From NCBI GenBank assembly GCA_030686995.1, contig CM060696.1, positions 112,154,949 to 112,218,948 of the forward strand: 64,000 nt of DNA. Reading direction: 5' to 3'. Every line of letters starts with the position of its first letter. The stretch's first letter is position 1. This DNA is from Artemisia argyi (Eukaryota; Streptophyta; Magnoliopsida; Asterales; Asteraceae). Of this stretch, positions 11,016 to 24,572 are shown piece after piece. The notes under the pieces were generated by a model. That model worked only from the letters and a program-made list of their open reading frames with translations. It made no database searches and was not told the DNA's origin. The position numbers and the translations under genes are program-made.

Positions 11016-12816
11016 ATGGATCCGATTTGTTTTAAGTGTGGAGAACCGTTCTTTGAAGGTTCATGTGTTTGGTGTACGTGCGAACAATGTGGTAGTGATA
11101 TTCATGATGGAGTTTGTTGGTTTTGTAATTCTCCCGAGTATGTTCAAAGAGCAATCCTTCAAAACAATCCCGAATACTATCCAACACCACCGCCATCTCC
11201 GTTCACTTGTTTTAATTGTGGAAATCCATCCGACGAAGGATTACCGTGTGGACAATGTTTTTGTAACCAATGTGGATACACGAATTGTATGTGCTACGCC
11301 CCGAGTGGTGAAACGTCTTATGCTTATGATATGAGTTTTGATAATTATCCTCAAAATGATTTTAATCTTCATTCTCAAAACTTTTATGAGCAAGAACCGT
11401 ATTTTAATGGTAATTCATTCCAAAATTCATCAAATTTTGAAAATTATGGGGTTTGAAAATTCTTATTATGAACCTAATTTGTGTTACGATTCTCATGGTT
11501 TTAACCAACCCCCACAAATTCCCGGCAAGTTTCAAGTTCCGATAGAATTTATTGCTGAAATGAAATCCGTTATCGAGAAGATTAAAGAGTTGGTGGCTAA
11601 TCGTGAAACTTATACTCCTGAGCCTCATGAGAAGTCTATTGCAGAGTTACTTGCTGAAGAGAGAGCGTCTAATCCTTTTAAAAATTTTAATTACTATGAT
11701 TTCGACGATGACGATGAGAAAATTATGATCGTTCTTAATCCTCACAAAACTTCCGTTGTTTCTCCCGTAGAACCCGAGGACTCTCTAAAAATGGGGGACG
11801 AGCATATTAACACTACTCCGGCAACGGAATCGGACGAATTCAATAAGTCTAGTGTTGAGAATCTCGTCCCAATCCCAAGTGAGTCCGGGGAAATTTCTAA
11901 CGGTGATTATGAAATTGTTGAAGATAAGCCGTCATATCCTTTTGAGCCCGAGCTCAAGGATTCTTTTACCAATTTTGTGAAACATGATTTTGATACGGCT
12001 GACGAGTGTGATTTATCTCCGATTGATAATCCGAATGATTGTGTAGAGATGTTCTCCGATTCTGACGATGACGATTCTATATCTTGTCGAGACATCGACT
12101 ATGTGGATGAAGTACCTTCTGAGCTCGTCAGCTTAGAAGAAGAGAATAATGTCGAAAACTAAGTTGAATTCAATCCTCTTAAGGATATTGATGACCTTGT
12201 TCCAAGGGTGTCCGAAACATTCAATATGACTTTCACAAATCCGTTATTTGATTTCGATTTGGAATTGACTCTTGATAATCCAATCTTCGATATTCCTTGT
12301 GATGAGTCCGAAATGGAACCCGAGGTTCAGGATGCACATAATTTGATTGATTCTCTTCACGAGAAGTTCTCCGATGAACTTTCTCATATAATTTCTTCTT
12401 CAGGTATAGAAAATGATGAAAATGACCTTCGAGAAAACGTGCTTACTGAAGAAATACGTAATGATGATTTACTTCCTAATACCGACTCGATTCTCTTTGA
12501 TTTACCGTCTTCTCGTCCGCCCACGAAACCACCGGATGTAGATTTTGGATCAGATACGAACGAAGTTATTATTGGAGTGGTGGACGAGACTTATGATCAT
12601 GATGATCCCGTGCTTGATATTTTACCCACCCAACCGACCCATGATTCTGATGATGTTTATGCTTTTACCATCCGAGTGTTTCACCCATTCTTCCCTTATC
12701 CCATCATTTCTTCACCTTTTCACTCCACCGGGAGTGAGGATACCGTTTTTGACCCCGGCATCTCCGTTTATCATGCCGGGTGTCCGTTCCATCTGCTCTC
12801 CCCAAGGACGAATTAA
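11016..12816 (+). pseudogene. Acidic gag-associated retroelement ORF, broken
   Basis: This reads as one protein of about 600 residues. The first 147 codons start ATG at 11016 and carry several CxxC and CxC pairs (CFKCGE, CEQCG, CFNCG, CNQCG), a degenerate zinc-ribbon look. A one-base slip at the GGGG near 11446-11450 moves the reading to the frame that ends at TAA 12160-12162. The same frame then continues past that stop to TAA at 12814-12816. The middle is rich in Asp, Glu and Ser (MGDEHINTTPATESDEF). The last part includes DTVFDPGISVYH. I recall this protein type, usually labelled unknown or RT-associated, from Asteraceae gypsy elements. Its role is unknown to me; it takes the place of gag here. 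Confidence 0.6.
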
Positions 12817-14872
12817 TTCGGGGATCGAATCAAGCTCATGTGACTCGGTGAACAAAAACAAGCGCTTCGTGGGAGGCACCCCATGCTTATCCATTCATCT
12901 TCTTAAATTTCTATTTTCTTTCTAAAGTGACGTGAGGAGGGCTACCTCTTCCATTTCTCGTGTTTTGTGCTTGTTGTTGCTTATGTCCAGGATTTTTCGG
13001 AAGTTTGAAGAATCTCGTGCTCGTTGTTTTGTCTCAACTCGAGTTTCATTACTCGTTGCTCATCCATATATCCTAATCTTATCGACTAACATTTATCTTT
13101 TGGCATAATTAATAAACAACCTTAGATTTACGTAGGAGAACCCTTACCTTTTAAAAATTGAGGACAATGTTTCATTTTAGTCTGGGGGGGGGGGGTGATC
13201 GTTCAATCTGATTTTTGCCTTGCACTTTGCTGTGAACTCTCGCAACTCCGTTTTTCCTAAAAAGTTTAAAAAAAAATTGAAAATTTGAAAATTTTGAAGA
13301 AAACTCAATGAAAATGTCATGAAAAAAGAACAAAAAAATGAGAAAAAAATTGAAAAAGTTGTGCAAAAATATAATAAAGTTTGGATAAGTGTTTTGACAC
13401 CTTGTTGACTTTCTTGCTGGCGAGAGTAGGAATAAATATTTTGACTTGACCGGGCGTGTTGAGCCCTAGCTTGTTCCCTTAACCAATGATAATCACATAA
13501 GGTTGTGCTAGTCTTGTACACCAGGAGCTATAAAATGCGAATTCTTTCTTAAGAATCTGCAAGTTCCCGTACTTGACTTTATACATGCGCAGCTTAAAAG
13601 CTTTCGCTAGTCTTTTATATCAGGATCTAGAAAACGCGAATTCTTCTTCTAGAATTTGCAAGTTTCCGTATCTGACTTTATATATGCGTGGCTGATTATC
13701 GGCTAAGTATTCGCTGGTTTCATTATTTGGAAACTTAAATTGCGAAGAGCGGGAAATGATAGAGTTTATTCAGAAGTTAGATGTTAAACGTGGAGTAGTG
13801 GTTCTCTTTATAGCTCATGAAAGGTACTTGTGGCTTTTTACTCCCATAAAATACGTCACCAATATATAATAGATGTTCTAGGTTAATTAGTGGTATTTAG
13901 GTTTGGATAATATTTAGTTCTTTATTTTCTTAAGAGAATCTTTGCTTTAGAAGTTGGGTACATATCAAGGAATATCAAAAATAAGAGCAAAAATGAGAAA
14001 AATTAAAAGTCAAAAGTTGATGATGTATGTGGTTTTGGAGCTACCCGATAAGTTTCCATTGATGAAAAAATGAAAAGTGAAAAATATGAGAAAAGTATGA
14101 AAAAAAAGTGAAAATGAAAAAAGTGAAAGTTGAAAGTTATGATGAATAAGAGTTTGAATGTAAATAAGTTGTTGGCACGTGAGGTGCATGTGGATGATTC
14201 TGAATTGGACACATGAGATGCACGTGTAGTACTCTGCAACTTATCTATGATATTGTATGTACCCAAATTCCTTGATGTGGACCGAATTTCTATTGCAATG
14301 GTTCTTGAGAGAAAATGAAAAACTACTTATCGTTTAAACTTGGTATCACTATCGGACTAACAAGTATTGAAACGAGAAAATATGAAGCAATTCATTTCTC
14401 AACAAAAGTAAAATATTGAGATACAAAAACTTAGAACATGGGAGTAAGAAGTTTCCACAAGTAATTTTATGAGTAGTGTTAGCATCTAACTTATAGATAA
14501 GCTGTGATCTCATTTGTACGCTTAGTTTGGGGGCTTGTGAAAAATCAAGGATGACGATTTTTATCTGTACGGTCACTTTTCCATGAGAAGTGTTTCTACT
14601 CGTTGACCCTAAAAATTATTGAAAAATAATGAAAGTTCAACAAACCGTCACAAGAATAAAGTGAGAAAAGTCCAAAAATAGAAATAAAAAGTAGAATAAA
14701 GAATAAATTTTAGAAAACGGGGCGTTTACAGGGAATAAATGATTTTGTAATCTCTTTTGAACCTCCTTGCTAGTTTACAACGTTAGTAGGAAGAGTTATA
14801 AAATTATTTATCTCAAAAGCGTGAATTGATCACATTGCATAAGGACACGACAATACTTTAGTCGGGGGATTT
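12817..14872 (+). other. 3' non-coding region of element A with two polypurine tracts
   Basis: After the ORF comes TTGAGGACAATG (about 13158-13169) and then TAGTCT followed by a run of 12 G (13184-13195), which looks like a polypurine tract. The region then continues another 1.68 kb to a second tract, TAGTCGGGGGATTT (about 14859-14872), directly before the LTR. The segment between the tracts has A-rich runs and a tandem hairpin repeat (13507-13711). The same segment forms the whole internal region of B (18340-19977). No coding frame is credible. Confidence 0.6.
13507..13711 (+). repeat. Two tandem 99-106 bp units with internal hairpin
   Basis: Unit 1 (13507-13605) and unit 2 (13606-13711) both start GCTAGTCTT. 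Both contain CAGGA, CTA, AAA and CGAATTCTT, then a small inverted repeat around AGAAT, then TGCAAGTT and CCGTA, and TGACTTTATA with ATGCG. A third partial start follows (GCTGG). The same pair is in B at 18585-18683 and 18684-about 18789. Confidence 0.75.
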
Positions 14873-17336
14873 TGGTGTGTATTAATTTACACACCTTTTA
14901 TTCAACCAAAACTGGACCTATAAGACCAAAAAACTCACAAATTATGCCAAATATATGTTGTTTTTGTGTTTTTGAAAGTGCAGGTACGGATATTAAAGAA
15001 AAGGACAAAAATCAAGCAAAAATGGCATACACGAGCACGGGATTTTGGAAAGAGCATTTAAAGCCGGAGCAGGGGAAGAATTTATCATAAAAGACCCTCA
15101 AATTTCATAATATGCAAGATTTTTCCTTGGAAAAATCTTTCAAATTTGTCAACAATGTTCCATGAGGAATCTGAAATTACAAGTTTGGTCCCTACTTTTT
15201 ACCTAAATCCTAAAACTAACACTACACTACTTAAACCTTACACTTACTAATAAAACCAAAACCCTTAACCATCCATAAACCCAATACCATAACCAAGCCC
15301 AAAACACCTAACATGAGCCCACCCCATATTTTACCCGGTCCAGAAAGAAAACGAAAAATAATAAAATAAGTAAAATCCTTCCCTCCACCTTTTTACCCCA
15401 TACATCTCCCCTAAATCATCCCACATGAACCCTAGTTTTACCACACCCTTAATTACCCACTCCCACAAATAATTACCTTCAATTAAGCTTTCTAGAAGAC
15501 TAATCACGTGAGAGAAGCATGTCAGGGAATTGATTAGCTTATGATTGGCCTATGTGGCAGAGTGGCAGCTCATGATTGGGTGAAACACCTCACCCAATCA
15601 TTGGATACCTCTTCTAGTAGCTGAGTCACATGTCAGAGAGTGTAAGCACCTGAGGATTGCCAGCATGTACAAACCAAGGTCTCTCATTGGTTGCTACACA
15701 TCATCAGATTTAATCCAAGGGCTCTTATTGATTGGAAGAAGCACATATTGATCCAAGGGACATAATTCGAGCTTCCTGATCTTTCTGATTAAATCCTCAT
15801 CTCTCCTCAGCAGCTATATAAAGCCCCTTCACTCACTCATTTGGAGCTGTTAGTTAGCTTAATTAGGAGTAGGGGTAAAATATAGTAGTTTAGGTTTAGT
15901 AGCTCTATTTTAGCTTATTGTACTGTTGTTTTAAAGCTTTCTAATAGTGTAATTTTCATAATAAGCTGTGTACTCTTACAATATTTTAATAAAAATAAAG
16001 TTTACTTTCAATTCTTGTCAAAGTAATTCTGAAGTTTTCATTCGAATTTTACAAGCTCTTTTATTGTTTTATAAGCTTTTAGAAGATTAACAATAGTTTT
16101 TGCTAGCTTAAATACTATTTTTTCTATTGATTCCATTAAAGTCAAATTTAGTCAATCATAAAAGTCAAAGAAGCTTAAGATGGTGATATGCTGATTCAGT
16201 TAGGTTTAGATGATCAATTTGGTTTAAGAGGCTTATTGGTAAGCTAAGATGTGATTTACACTCTTGATTTAAAGTAAGTCTCCTTCATTCTAAATTTCAT
16301 TTCAATTTTATCTTGTAATATGTCTATGATATTTGCTTATAATTAAGAGCTTGTTAGTCATTACTTTTTGCTGTTTAGTATTAATCATAGCTTACTGGTT
16401 ATCTGTTATTCATTTTCCTAGCTTTAATAGGTATCTAGTAGCTTATAATGGTTACATTCATGACATAAGGGTGTGTTTGGATGTGTTTGACTTCTGATGT
16501 CAAACTTGTTTCTGGTATAAATTGAAGTTTCAATTAGGAGTAATTTGATAAAATAGATAGTTTAGAGGTGTTTAGCATTTGTTTCAAGTGGTTTGGTAGC
16601 TTTTGCATTTGTGGATTGAATTTTGGTTCATATAACAGCCTAGATTAGATCATATAGGATTTAGTAGTCTTGTTGCATAATAGTGTTAAAATTTAGTCTA
16701 GTATTGCATTAGTAGGAGTGCTGTATTATTAGTTTTAGTCCCATTAGTATGCCTGTTTCCTTGCACCAGTTTACTGTCCCACATCTGATGCTATAACAAG
16801 CTAAATTATGCTCCTCATTGTGCCATTTCTATTGTTTGCTTATTCCTTGCTAGATTGGTTATGTAGTTTTAGTAATTTTACTTAGTAGCTTGTAGGTTAT
16901 TAGTTTGTGCTTCAGCTATTTTTTTTGCCCATTCAGTCACTTTATTCCGTGCACCATATACATATCTGTCCATTTCTTCCACTTGATAGCTCTCATTTTG
17001 CTTATTTGCTTGTGGTTATTGCTTGATTATTTGATTTTTGATGTTTTGGAAGGCTGTAGTTCTAGCTTATTAAATATGTGCTTACTTTTCACTTCTGCGC
17101 TTATTCCATTTGCTTAAATTGTACCTGCAAATCAGCCCTTAGGCCTGCTCTTTCCTTACTCACTCAACTGTCCCAACAGTCTCACTTAGTAGCTCGGTAT
17201 AAGCTCATTTTGTTCATATTTGATTTTATTAGTAGTTTGGTATACTAGCTTCTTAGGATTTGCAGGTTTTTGATAGCTTGTAGTTGCCTAGTTGGGATTG
17301 TTTGGCTTTTACTGCTAAGAGATCTTAGATTGTTTC

Positions 17337-20300
17337 TGGTGAGTGATTATTCACTCACTTTTATTTGACCAAAACCGGACCAATAAGACCAAAAACCAAG
17401 ACAAATATGCCAAATATATGTTGTTTTTGTGTTTTTACATGTGCATGTATGGATATTATGAAAAAGGACAAAAACCACGAGAAAACAGCAAAACCGAGCA
17501 CGAGAAATGGAAAAAGGTTCAAAAGCCGAGATCGGGGAGCAATTTTCTTTTATGGATGACATTTTGAGCTCAAAAGTTTCAAAATCTATCTTGAAGAATC
17601 ATATAATGTCACAAATGGTCTTTGGAATAATTTTGCAAATTTGGAATAAGTAGTCCTTTGAGAATCAGAAATTACACCCTTGGTCCCTTTACTTCACTTG
17701 TACTTAAAATCCTAAGTCTTACACTTATAAAACCCAAAACACTAAATAGCCCAATCATCCCTAGTCCAGTCCACTTTATTTTACCTCAACCCAGCCCAAA
17801 CTATTTCACCCTGGTCAAACCTTCATTAACATGCGGTCAACCACTAACCAAACAATAATAAAAACGAATTTACCCTTTCCCTTCCCCCAAATTAACCCCG
17901 TACATCACCCCCTTCACCATGAACCCTAATTTTTACATAACCAAAATTACTTCAATTCACCTCAAATACCAATAATTACCAATAATTAAACCTTCTAGAA
18001 GTTCAGTCACGTGCGCAGGTGATGTCAGAGAAAGTGATTGAGAATCACGAGGACACTTGTCAAGGCCTAATTGGTGGGAACACGTCAGCTTTTAGCATTG
18101 GATCCTGCTGACAATGACAGAGAGTGCGAGACGCAAGGGATTGCCAACCTGGACCAAAGAAAGCCTCTCATTGGTTGCTACACCTCGTACAAATGATCTA
18201 AGGGCTGAAATTAGAGATCAAATGATTGGATATGATCAAGGGTCATGATTGAGATTCGAGATGCTTCTGAAGCCCTAGCTGAGCTGCTATATATATCACT
18301 CCTCACTCACATTTTCAACCTAATTAGGAGTAGGTATAAAAAAAAATTTTGAAAAAATTGAAAATTTCAAAAATTTTGAGAAAAATCAATGAAAAAGTCA
18401 TGAAAAAATACAAAAAAATGAGATAAGTTGAAAAAGTTGTACAAAAATATAATAAAGTTTGAATAAGTGTTTTGACACCTTGTTGACTTTCTTGCTGGCG
18501 AGAGTAGGAATAAATATTTTGACTTGATCGGGTGTGTTGAGCCCTAGCTTGTTCCCATAACCAATGATAATCATATAAGCTTGTGCTAGTTTTGTACACC
18601 AGGAACTATAAAATGCGAATTCTTTCTTAAGAATCTGCAAGTTCCCGTACTTGACTTTATACATGCGCAGCTTAAAAGCTTTCGCTAGTCTTTTACATCA
18701 GGAGCTAGAAAACGTGAATTCTTCTTCTAGAATTTGCAAGTTTCCGTAACTGACTTTATATATGCGTGGCTGATTATCGGCTAAGTATTCGCGGGTTTCA
18801 TTACTTGGAATCTTAAATTGCGAAGAGCGAGAAATGATAGAGTTTATTTAGAAGTTAGATGCTAAACGTGGAGTAGTGGTTCTCTTTAGAGCTCATGAGA
18901 GGTACTTGTGGCTTTTTACTCCCATAAAATACGTCACCCATATATAATAGATGTTCTAGGTTAATTAGTGGTATTTAGGTTTAAATAATATTTAATTATT
19001 TGTTTTCTTAAGAGAATTTTTGCTTTAAAAGTTGGGTACATATCAAGGAACATAAAAAATAAGAGCAAAAAATGAAAAATCAAAAGTCAAAAGTTGATTA
19101 TCTATGTGGTTTTGGAGCTACCCGATATTGATGTTATGAGAAAAAAGTCAAGAAAGAAAAAAAGTGAAAAGTATGAAAAAAATATGAGAAAAGTGAAAAA
19201 AGTGAAAAGTGACAAAAGTGAAAGTTGAAAGTATGAAGAATAAGAGCTTATGTATAAATAAGTTGTTGGCGCGTGAGGTGCATGTTTTTTGATTAGTAAT
19301 CAATCACATGAGGTGCACGTGTAGTACTTCGCAACTTATATTTCTGATATTGTATGTACCCAAAATTCCTTGATGTGGACCAAATTTCTATTGCAGTGGT
19401 TCTTAAGAGAAAATGAATAACTACTTATCGTTTAAACTTAGGTGTCACTATCGGACTATATTTTTGAAACGAGAAAATATGAAGCAATTCATTTCTCAAC
19501 AAAAATAAAATATTGAGATACAAAACTTAGGACATGGGAGTAAGGAGTTTCCACAAGTAACTTTTATGAGTAGTGTTAGCATCTAATTTGTAGATAAGTT
19601 GTGATCTCATTTGTACGCTTAGTTTGGGGACTTGTGAAAAATCAAGGATGATGATTTTTATCCGTACGGTCACTTCTTAAATAGAAGTGTTTCTACTCAT
19701 TGACCCTAATAATTATTGCAAAATAATGAAAGTTCAACAAACCGTCACAATTATGAAGAATGAAAAGTACAAAAATAGAAAGTGTAAGTGGAATAAAGGA
19801 ATAAAAGGAAAATTTTGGAAAACGGAGCGTTTGCGGGAATAAATGATTTTATAATTTCTTTTGAACCTCCTTGCTACTTTACAAAGTCAGTAGGAAGAGT
19901 TATGAAATTATTTATCCCAAAAGCGTGAATTGATCACATTGCGTGAGGACACGACAATACTTTAGTCTGGGGGATTTTGGTGAGTGATTATTCACTCACT
20001 TTTATTTGACCAAAATCGGACCAATAAGACCAAAAACCGAGACAAATATGCCAAATATATGTTGTTTTTGTGTTTTTACATGTGCAGGTATGGATATTAT
20101 GAAAAAGGACAAAAACCACGAGAAATCAGCAAAACCGAGCACGAGAAATGGAAAAAGGTTCAAAAGCCGAGATCGGGGAGCAATTTTCTTTTATGGATGA
20201 CATTTTGAGCTCAAAAGTTTCAAAATCTATCTTGAAGAATCATATAATGTCACAAATGGTCTTTGGAATAATTTTGCAAATTTGGAATAAGTAGTCCTTT

Positions 20301-23300
20301 GAGAATCAGAAATTACACCCTTGGTCCCTTTACTTCACTTGTACTTAAAATCCTAAGTCTTACACTTATAAAACCCAAAACACTAAATAGCCCAATCATC
20401 CCTAGTCCAGTCCACTTTATTTTACCTCAACCCAGCCCAAACTATTTCACCCTGGTCAAACCTTCATTAACATGCGGTCAACCACTAACCAAACAATAAT
20501 AAAAACGAATTTACCCTTTCCCTTCCCCCAAATTAACCCCGTACATCACCCCCTTCACCATGAACCCTAATTTTTACATAACCAAAATTACTTCAATTCA
20601 CCTCAAATACCAATAATTACCAATGATTAAACCTTCTAGAAGTTCAGTCATGTACGCAGGTGATGTCAGAGAAAGTGATTGAGAATCACGAGGACACTTG
20701 GCAAGGCCTAATTGGTGGGAACACGTCAGTTTTTAGCATTGGATCCTGCTGACAATGACAGAGAGTGTGAGACGCAAGGGATTGCCAACCTGGACCAAAG
20801 AAAGCCTCTCACTGGTTGCTACACCTCGTCCAAATGATCTAAGGGCTGAAATTAGAGATCAAATGATTGGATATGATTAAGGGTCATGATTGAGATTCGA
20901 GATGCTTCTGAAGCCCTAGCTGAGCTGCTATATATATCACTCCTCACTCACATTTTCAACCTCATTAGGAGTAGGTATAATTTAGTGTAGCTTTAGGAGT
21001 AGTTTAGTTAAATTTAGCTTTAGCTTGTTGTATTTTTGCTTTAAAGTTTTGTACTCAATTACAGTTTTGAATAAAATTTCAATTTTCATTTAAATTTCCA
21101 AGAAAACTGTTGATCTTAAACTGTTTTCTAGCCTTTCTGTATTGGTTTAATAAAACCATTCAATCTTCATAATAGTTTGTAGTGAGTCTAAGTATTCAGT
21201 TTTTGCTTAAATTGATTCAACTGATACTAGTCAACGAAAGTCAAAGGGTAAACTCATGGTGAATCTGGGTAATATAGTGGTTGATCAATGGTATGTGGTG
21301 TTGAATTGAGCCTATTCAGAGATAGTCCTGGTTTAAACTTTACTCTATTTCAGTTAAGATCCCAAACTTGTAAGCCTCATTTTACATTTTCTAGTATAAT
21401 TCTGATTTTCATAAGTAGTAGTTTAGATTCTGTTTAATTTTTTCATTACTAATTGTTGATGCTGGTTTTAGTTGTTTGAAGTCTTATTAATATTCAAATT
21501 ATGCTATTGTAAGTTTAGAAGTGATATCAGTTAGTTAAATGATTTGTTATTAGTGAATTTGTGTTACTTAGCTTTTGCTGTTATTGTTGTCGTTTGCTGT
21601 TTACTTGGCTTCTAGTAGTGTTAATGCATGTAGTTTGATTATTTGTTTAGATGCTACATCTCATAATGTAATGTGTTAGTTGTGAGGGTGTTTGAATTTA
21701 CTGTGCTATATGTATTAAAGTTGTTCCAGAGGTTGTAGTTGTTTACTGTTCACTAATCTCCATTAGTGTTTAGTGAGATAGTTTGAGCATAAGATTTGAA
21801 TGGAGTAGCTTGAATCTGTGAGTTGTAGTTATATAGGTTGGTTTAAGTGTTTTTTGGATCTGCTAGATTCTGTGGGTTCTTGTGAATTTGCTGTTGAATA
21901 TTATGCATAGGTAACTTAGCATTTTATACACTCTTACTCAATTTGGTTGGATCAAATTTGCATCAGTTAAAGAATTACTTCAGTTTCAAAGTCCTGTTTT
22001 CTAAATAAAGTTTTGGACCTCAAATCTCTTTGGAATTGTTTGAAATTTTGCTTTATGAGTTGTTTGGTAGCTGATCTTGATATACACATTGGGTTTTCAT
22101 AATTTGGTTTGCTTTTAGTTACGAAAATTTGAATTGTATAAGCATTTTTGAACCTGCTGTATTCCCCTGCACATCAGATCCCTGTCCCATAAGACTTCAT
22201 CCTAGTTTTTGTAATAAGCTCAATCTAGTTTTTTCTTTTGTGAAATTTGGTCTTGTGGTTCTCTGTTAGCTTGTCGTTCCTAGTTTGTGCTTATTAGGAT
22301 TGGTAGTACTCAGTTGATTAGCTTTTGTCTAGCTTAATTCACCCTTCAGGCCTGCATGTGTCCTGCTCCACTAGCAGTTCTAGCTTTATTAACCTGTTCC
22401 ATTTTGATTGTAAGCTTGTTTGATTGATTCATCTGCAGTTACTTAGGTTAGATTATAGTTAGTTTAAGCTCTTTAATCTACTAGTTTAGCTTATTGGCCT
22501 TTGGTTTTAGCTTCTCTATTTCATTTTACTACTTCCTTTTCTGTCCCATTTTTTTCTTGTTTGTAAGCTTATAGTTTCTTCTCTAGTATAGATTTTTGAT
22601 TGATATTTGGTTTTGTTAAGAGCTTTTAGATCTGGCTTGTAGGATCATTGCTTAGTTTTAACTTAGGAGCTAGTTCTGTTAGCTTATTGCATCTGAGAAG
22701 TAGTGTTGTTGAGACAGAGTTTTTGAATTGATTTTTAGGCCTGCAATTTTAATCTGAGCTTATAACTATGAACTTGTGAATGTTTCTGAGTCTCATTTTA
22801 GTTAAATAAGTGAATTTGTTGGAGTACATACTTTTGGTTTATTGTATTTCACCTCTCCTAGCTTATTGAGCTTATTTCATAGCTTCATTTTATCTATTTG
22901 CTTATTACCTGAAGTTCTGAGCTTATTGAAAATTGTTCTTTGGTACATTTAAGCATTTTTTATCATATATCTTTTGTGTTTCAAGTTTGCTATAGTTTTG
23001 TTCACAAGTGCTTATAAATAAGCACTTGTGAATAAGCAGTTGTGCTAAATAAGCACTGAATCGGCTCATTTTCATTCCAAAATTTTTTCTCAAGTTCTTT
23101 TTATTATTTTTGATTTTCTGGAATTTTTCCAGATTTTTCTAAGCAGTTTTAGTATTTTTCCTAATTTTCTTTTGATTTTATTCATTATTAAATAGTTTTA
23201 AATTAGCAAAAATCCATAAAAATTTAGAAAAAGTTGTGAAAAATACAAAAATATTTTTAGAAATTCTTTTATAGTATTTTAGAATTTTCAGAATTAAATT

Positions 23301-23750
23301 TTCATTTTTCCACCTTATTTTTCTATTTTCTACAATTTTTATTTCATTTAAATATTTTTTAATTCATAGAAAATAATAGAAAAGTCAAAAAAATATTTTT
23401 CTTTTTCTCAAAATTCTTTTTAATAGTTTAATATTTTTAGAAAATTATTTTACATTTGTAGGATCATTTTTAGAATAAAAGTCGCGTTTTATTTCGTACA
23501 TTACGTTTGCATTTCCATTTTCACGTTTTCAACATTTGTGCATATATAGGTTGTACATTCTACTTATTTCACTATTACTTTTCATTATTTGAATTCCAAA
23601 ATCATATTTTTCACTTTACCACTTTTCACGACTCGATTTCGCAATTCGATTATTCACGATTCCATTCTACCTTCGCTGGGACACGACCCGGGAAATACTT
23701 TCACGAGTATTTCTTCGGAATAATTATATACTATAAAAAGAGTAAAATCA
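17337..23750 (+). mobile_element. Element B: internally deleted relative of A
   Basis: It is flanked by GTTTC (17332-17336 and 23751-23755). It consists of a truncated 5' LTR (17337 to about 18339), an internal remnant (about 18340-19977) and a complete 3' LTR (19978-23750, 3773 bp). The join at about 18339 fuses GGAGTAGGTATA of the LTR to the A-rich 3' internal region. The rest of the 5' LTR, the primer site and any ORF are gone. The breakpoint lies in an A run, so deletion by short homology is likely. By eye the two LTR copies differ at about 13 positions over 1.0 kb. B is younger than A, since it sits in only one of A's LTRs. Confidence 0.93.
19978..23750 (+). repeat. 3' LTR of element B (3773 bp)
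   Basis: It starts TGGTGAGTGA and ends AAATCA. The terminal hairpin has arms GTGAGTGA and TCACTCAC with loop TTAT. It is preceded by the polypurine tract TAGTCTGGGGGATTT. A perfect 12-bp hairpin, CACAAGTGCTTA and TAAGCACTTGTG, lies at 23003-23030. No coding sequence is present. Confidence 0.9.
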
Positions 23751-24400
23751 GTTTCCTTCTTTGTTTTCTTCGTTGTCTTCAGTTGGAATTTTTGTTGAAA
23801 TATTGATGGTTAGAGTGGTTTTAAGATAGACCTAGTAAGATTTAGCTAGTTGGCTCCATTATTATAGCTTTTTGCTCTTATATTAGCTTGTGTTTATTTA
23901 GTTTTTGCTTGTGCTTTAGCTAATAGCTTCTTTATCTAGCTCTATAGTTTAACATTTTAGCTTTTCATTAATTAGTTAAAACTGCTCATATTTTCTTATA
24001 ATTCTGTGCTTAATTTTGAGTTTTACAAAAAGTTGTTTTTAATAAAAGTTGTTATTTTCACTTGCTCTTTAAGTTTTTACTATAAAAAGTTTAAAAATTA
24101 GAAATATTTTCTAAAAAGGAGGTACAGGGATTCGAACTCTAGACCTCTAGTTTCCACACAGCACACACTCACCATCTGCTCTAACTTAGTTTTCTTTACT
24201 AGGCCTCTTTGTTTAATTTCTTTATTAGATAATTTTCTTTTTAGTCCTTATAATCTTTCCAAACTGAATAGTTTTTTTTTCTAGCTTATTTAAAAAAATA
24301 TTTCCAGTTTTCAAAATTTTCCCATGTTTCTGTTACATAAATAGACTTTTTAAAAATTTATAGGAATTTTTCACTTTCCATTTGTTATTTCTCTTGAATT

Positions 24401-24572
24401 CAATGTTGCAAAAATCGTGAATCGGTACTGAGGCGGTCGAGGGCCGATTAGCGATTTTTGACCGATTAATCGGCAGATTTTCTTGACTCGGCCGATTACC
24501 TTGGAAATCCCTCCAAGTTCTAGGGCCGATTACCGATTAATCGGCCGATTCGGCTTATTTTTTGCAACACTG
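24401..24572. mobile_element. hAT-type MITE, 172 bp
   Basis: The ends are CAATGTTGCAAAAAT and, on the other side, the complement of CAGTGTTGCAAAAAAT. They are flanked by an 8-bp duplication CTTGAATT (24393-24400 and 24573-24580). The body repeats CCGATTA and CGGCCGATT. The 8-bp duplication and CA-starting ends indicate hAT. The sister LTR of A has the empty site with a single CTTGAATT at 10000-10007. Confidence 0.95.

Noticed and set aside
17347..17562. Repeated small frames in the B LTRs (17343-17858 and 19984-20499)
   Set aside because: They are duplicates because the LTR is duplicated; they overlap in several frames and lie in U3.
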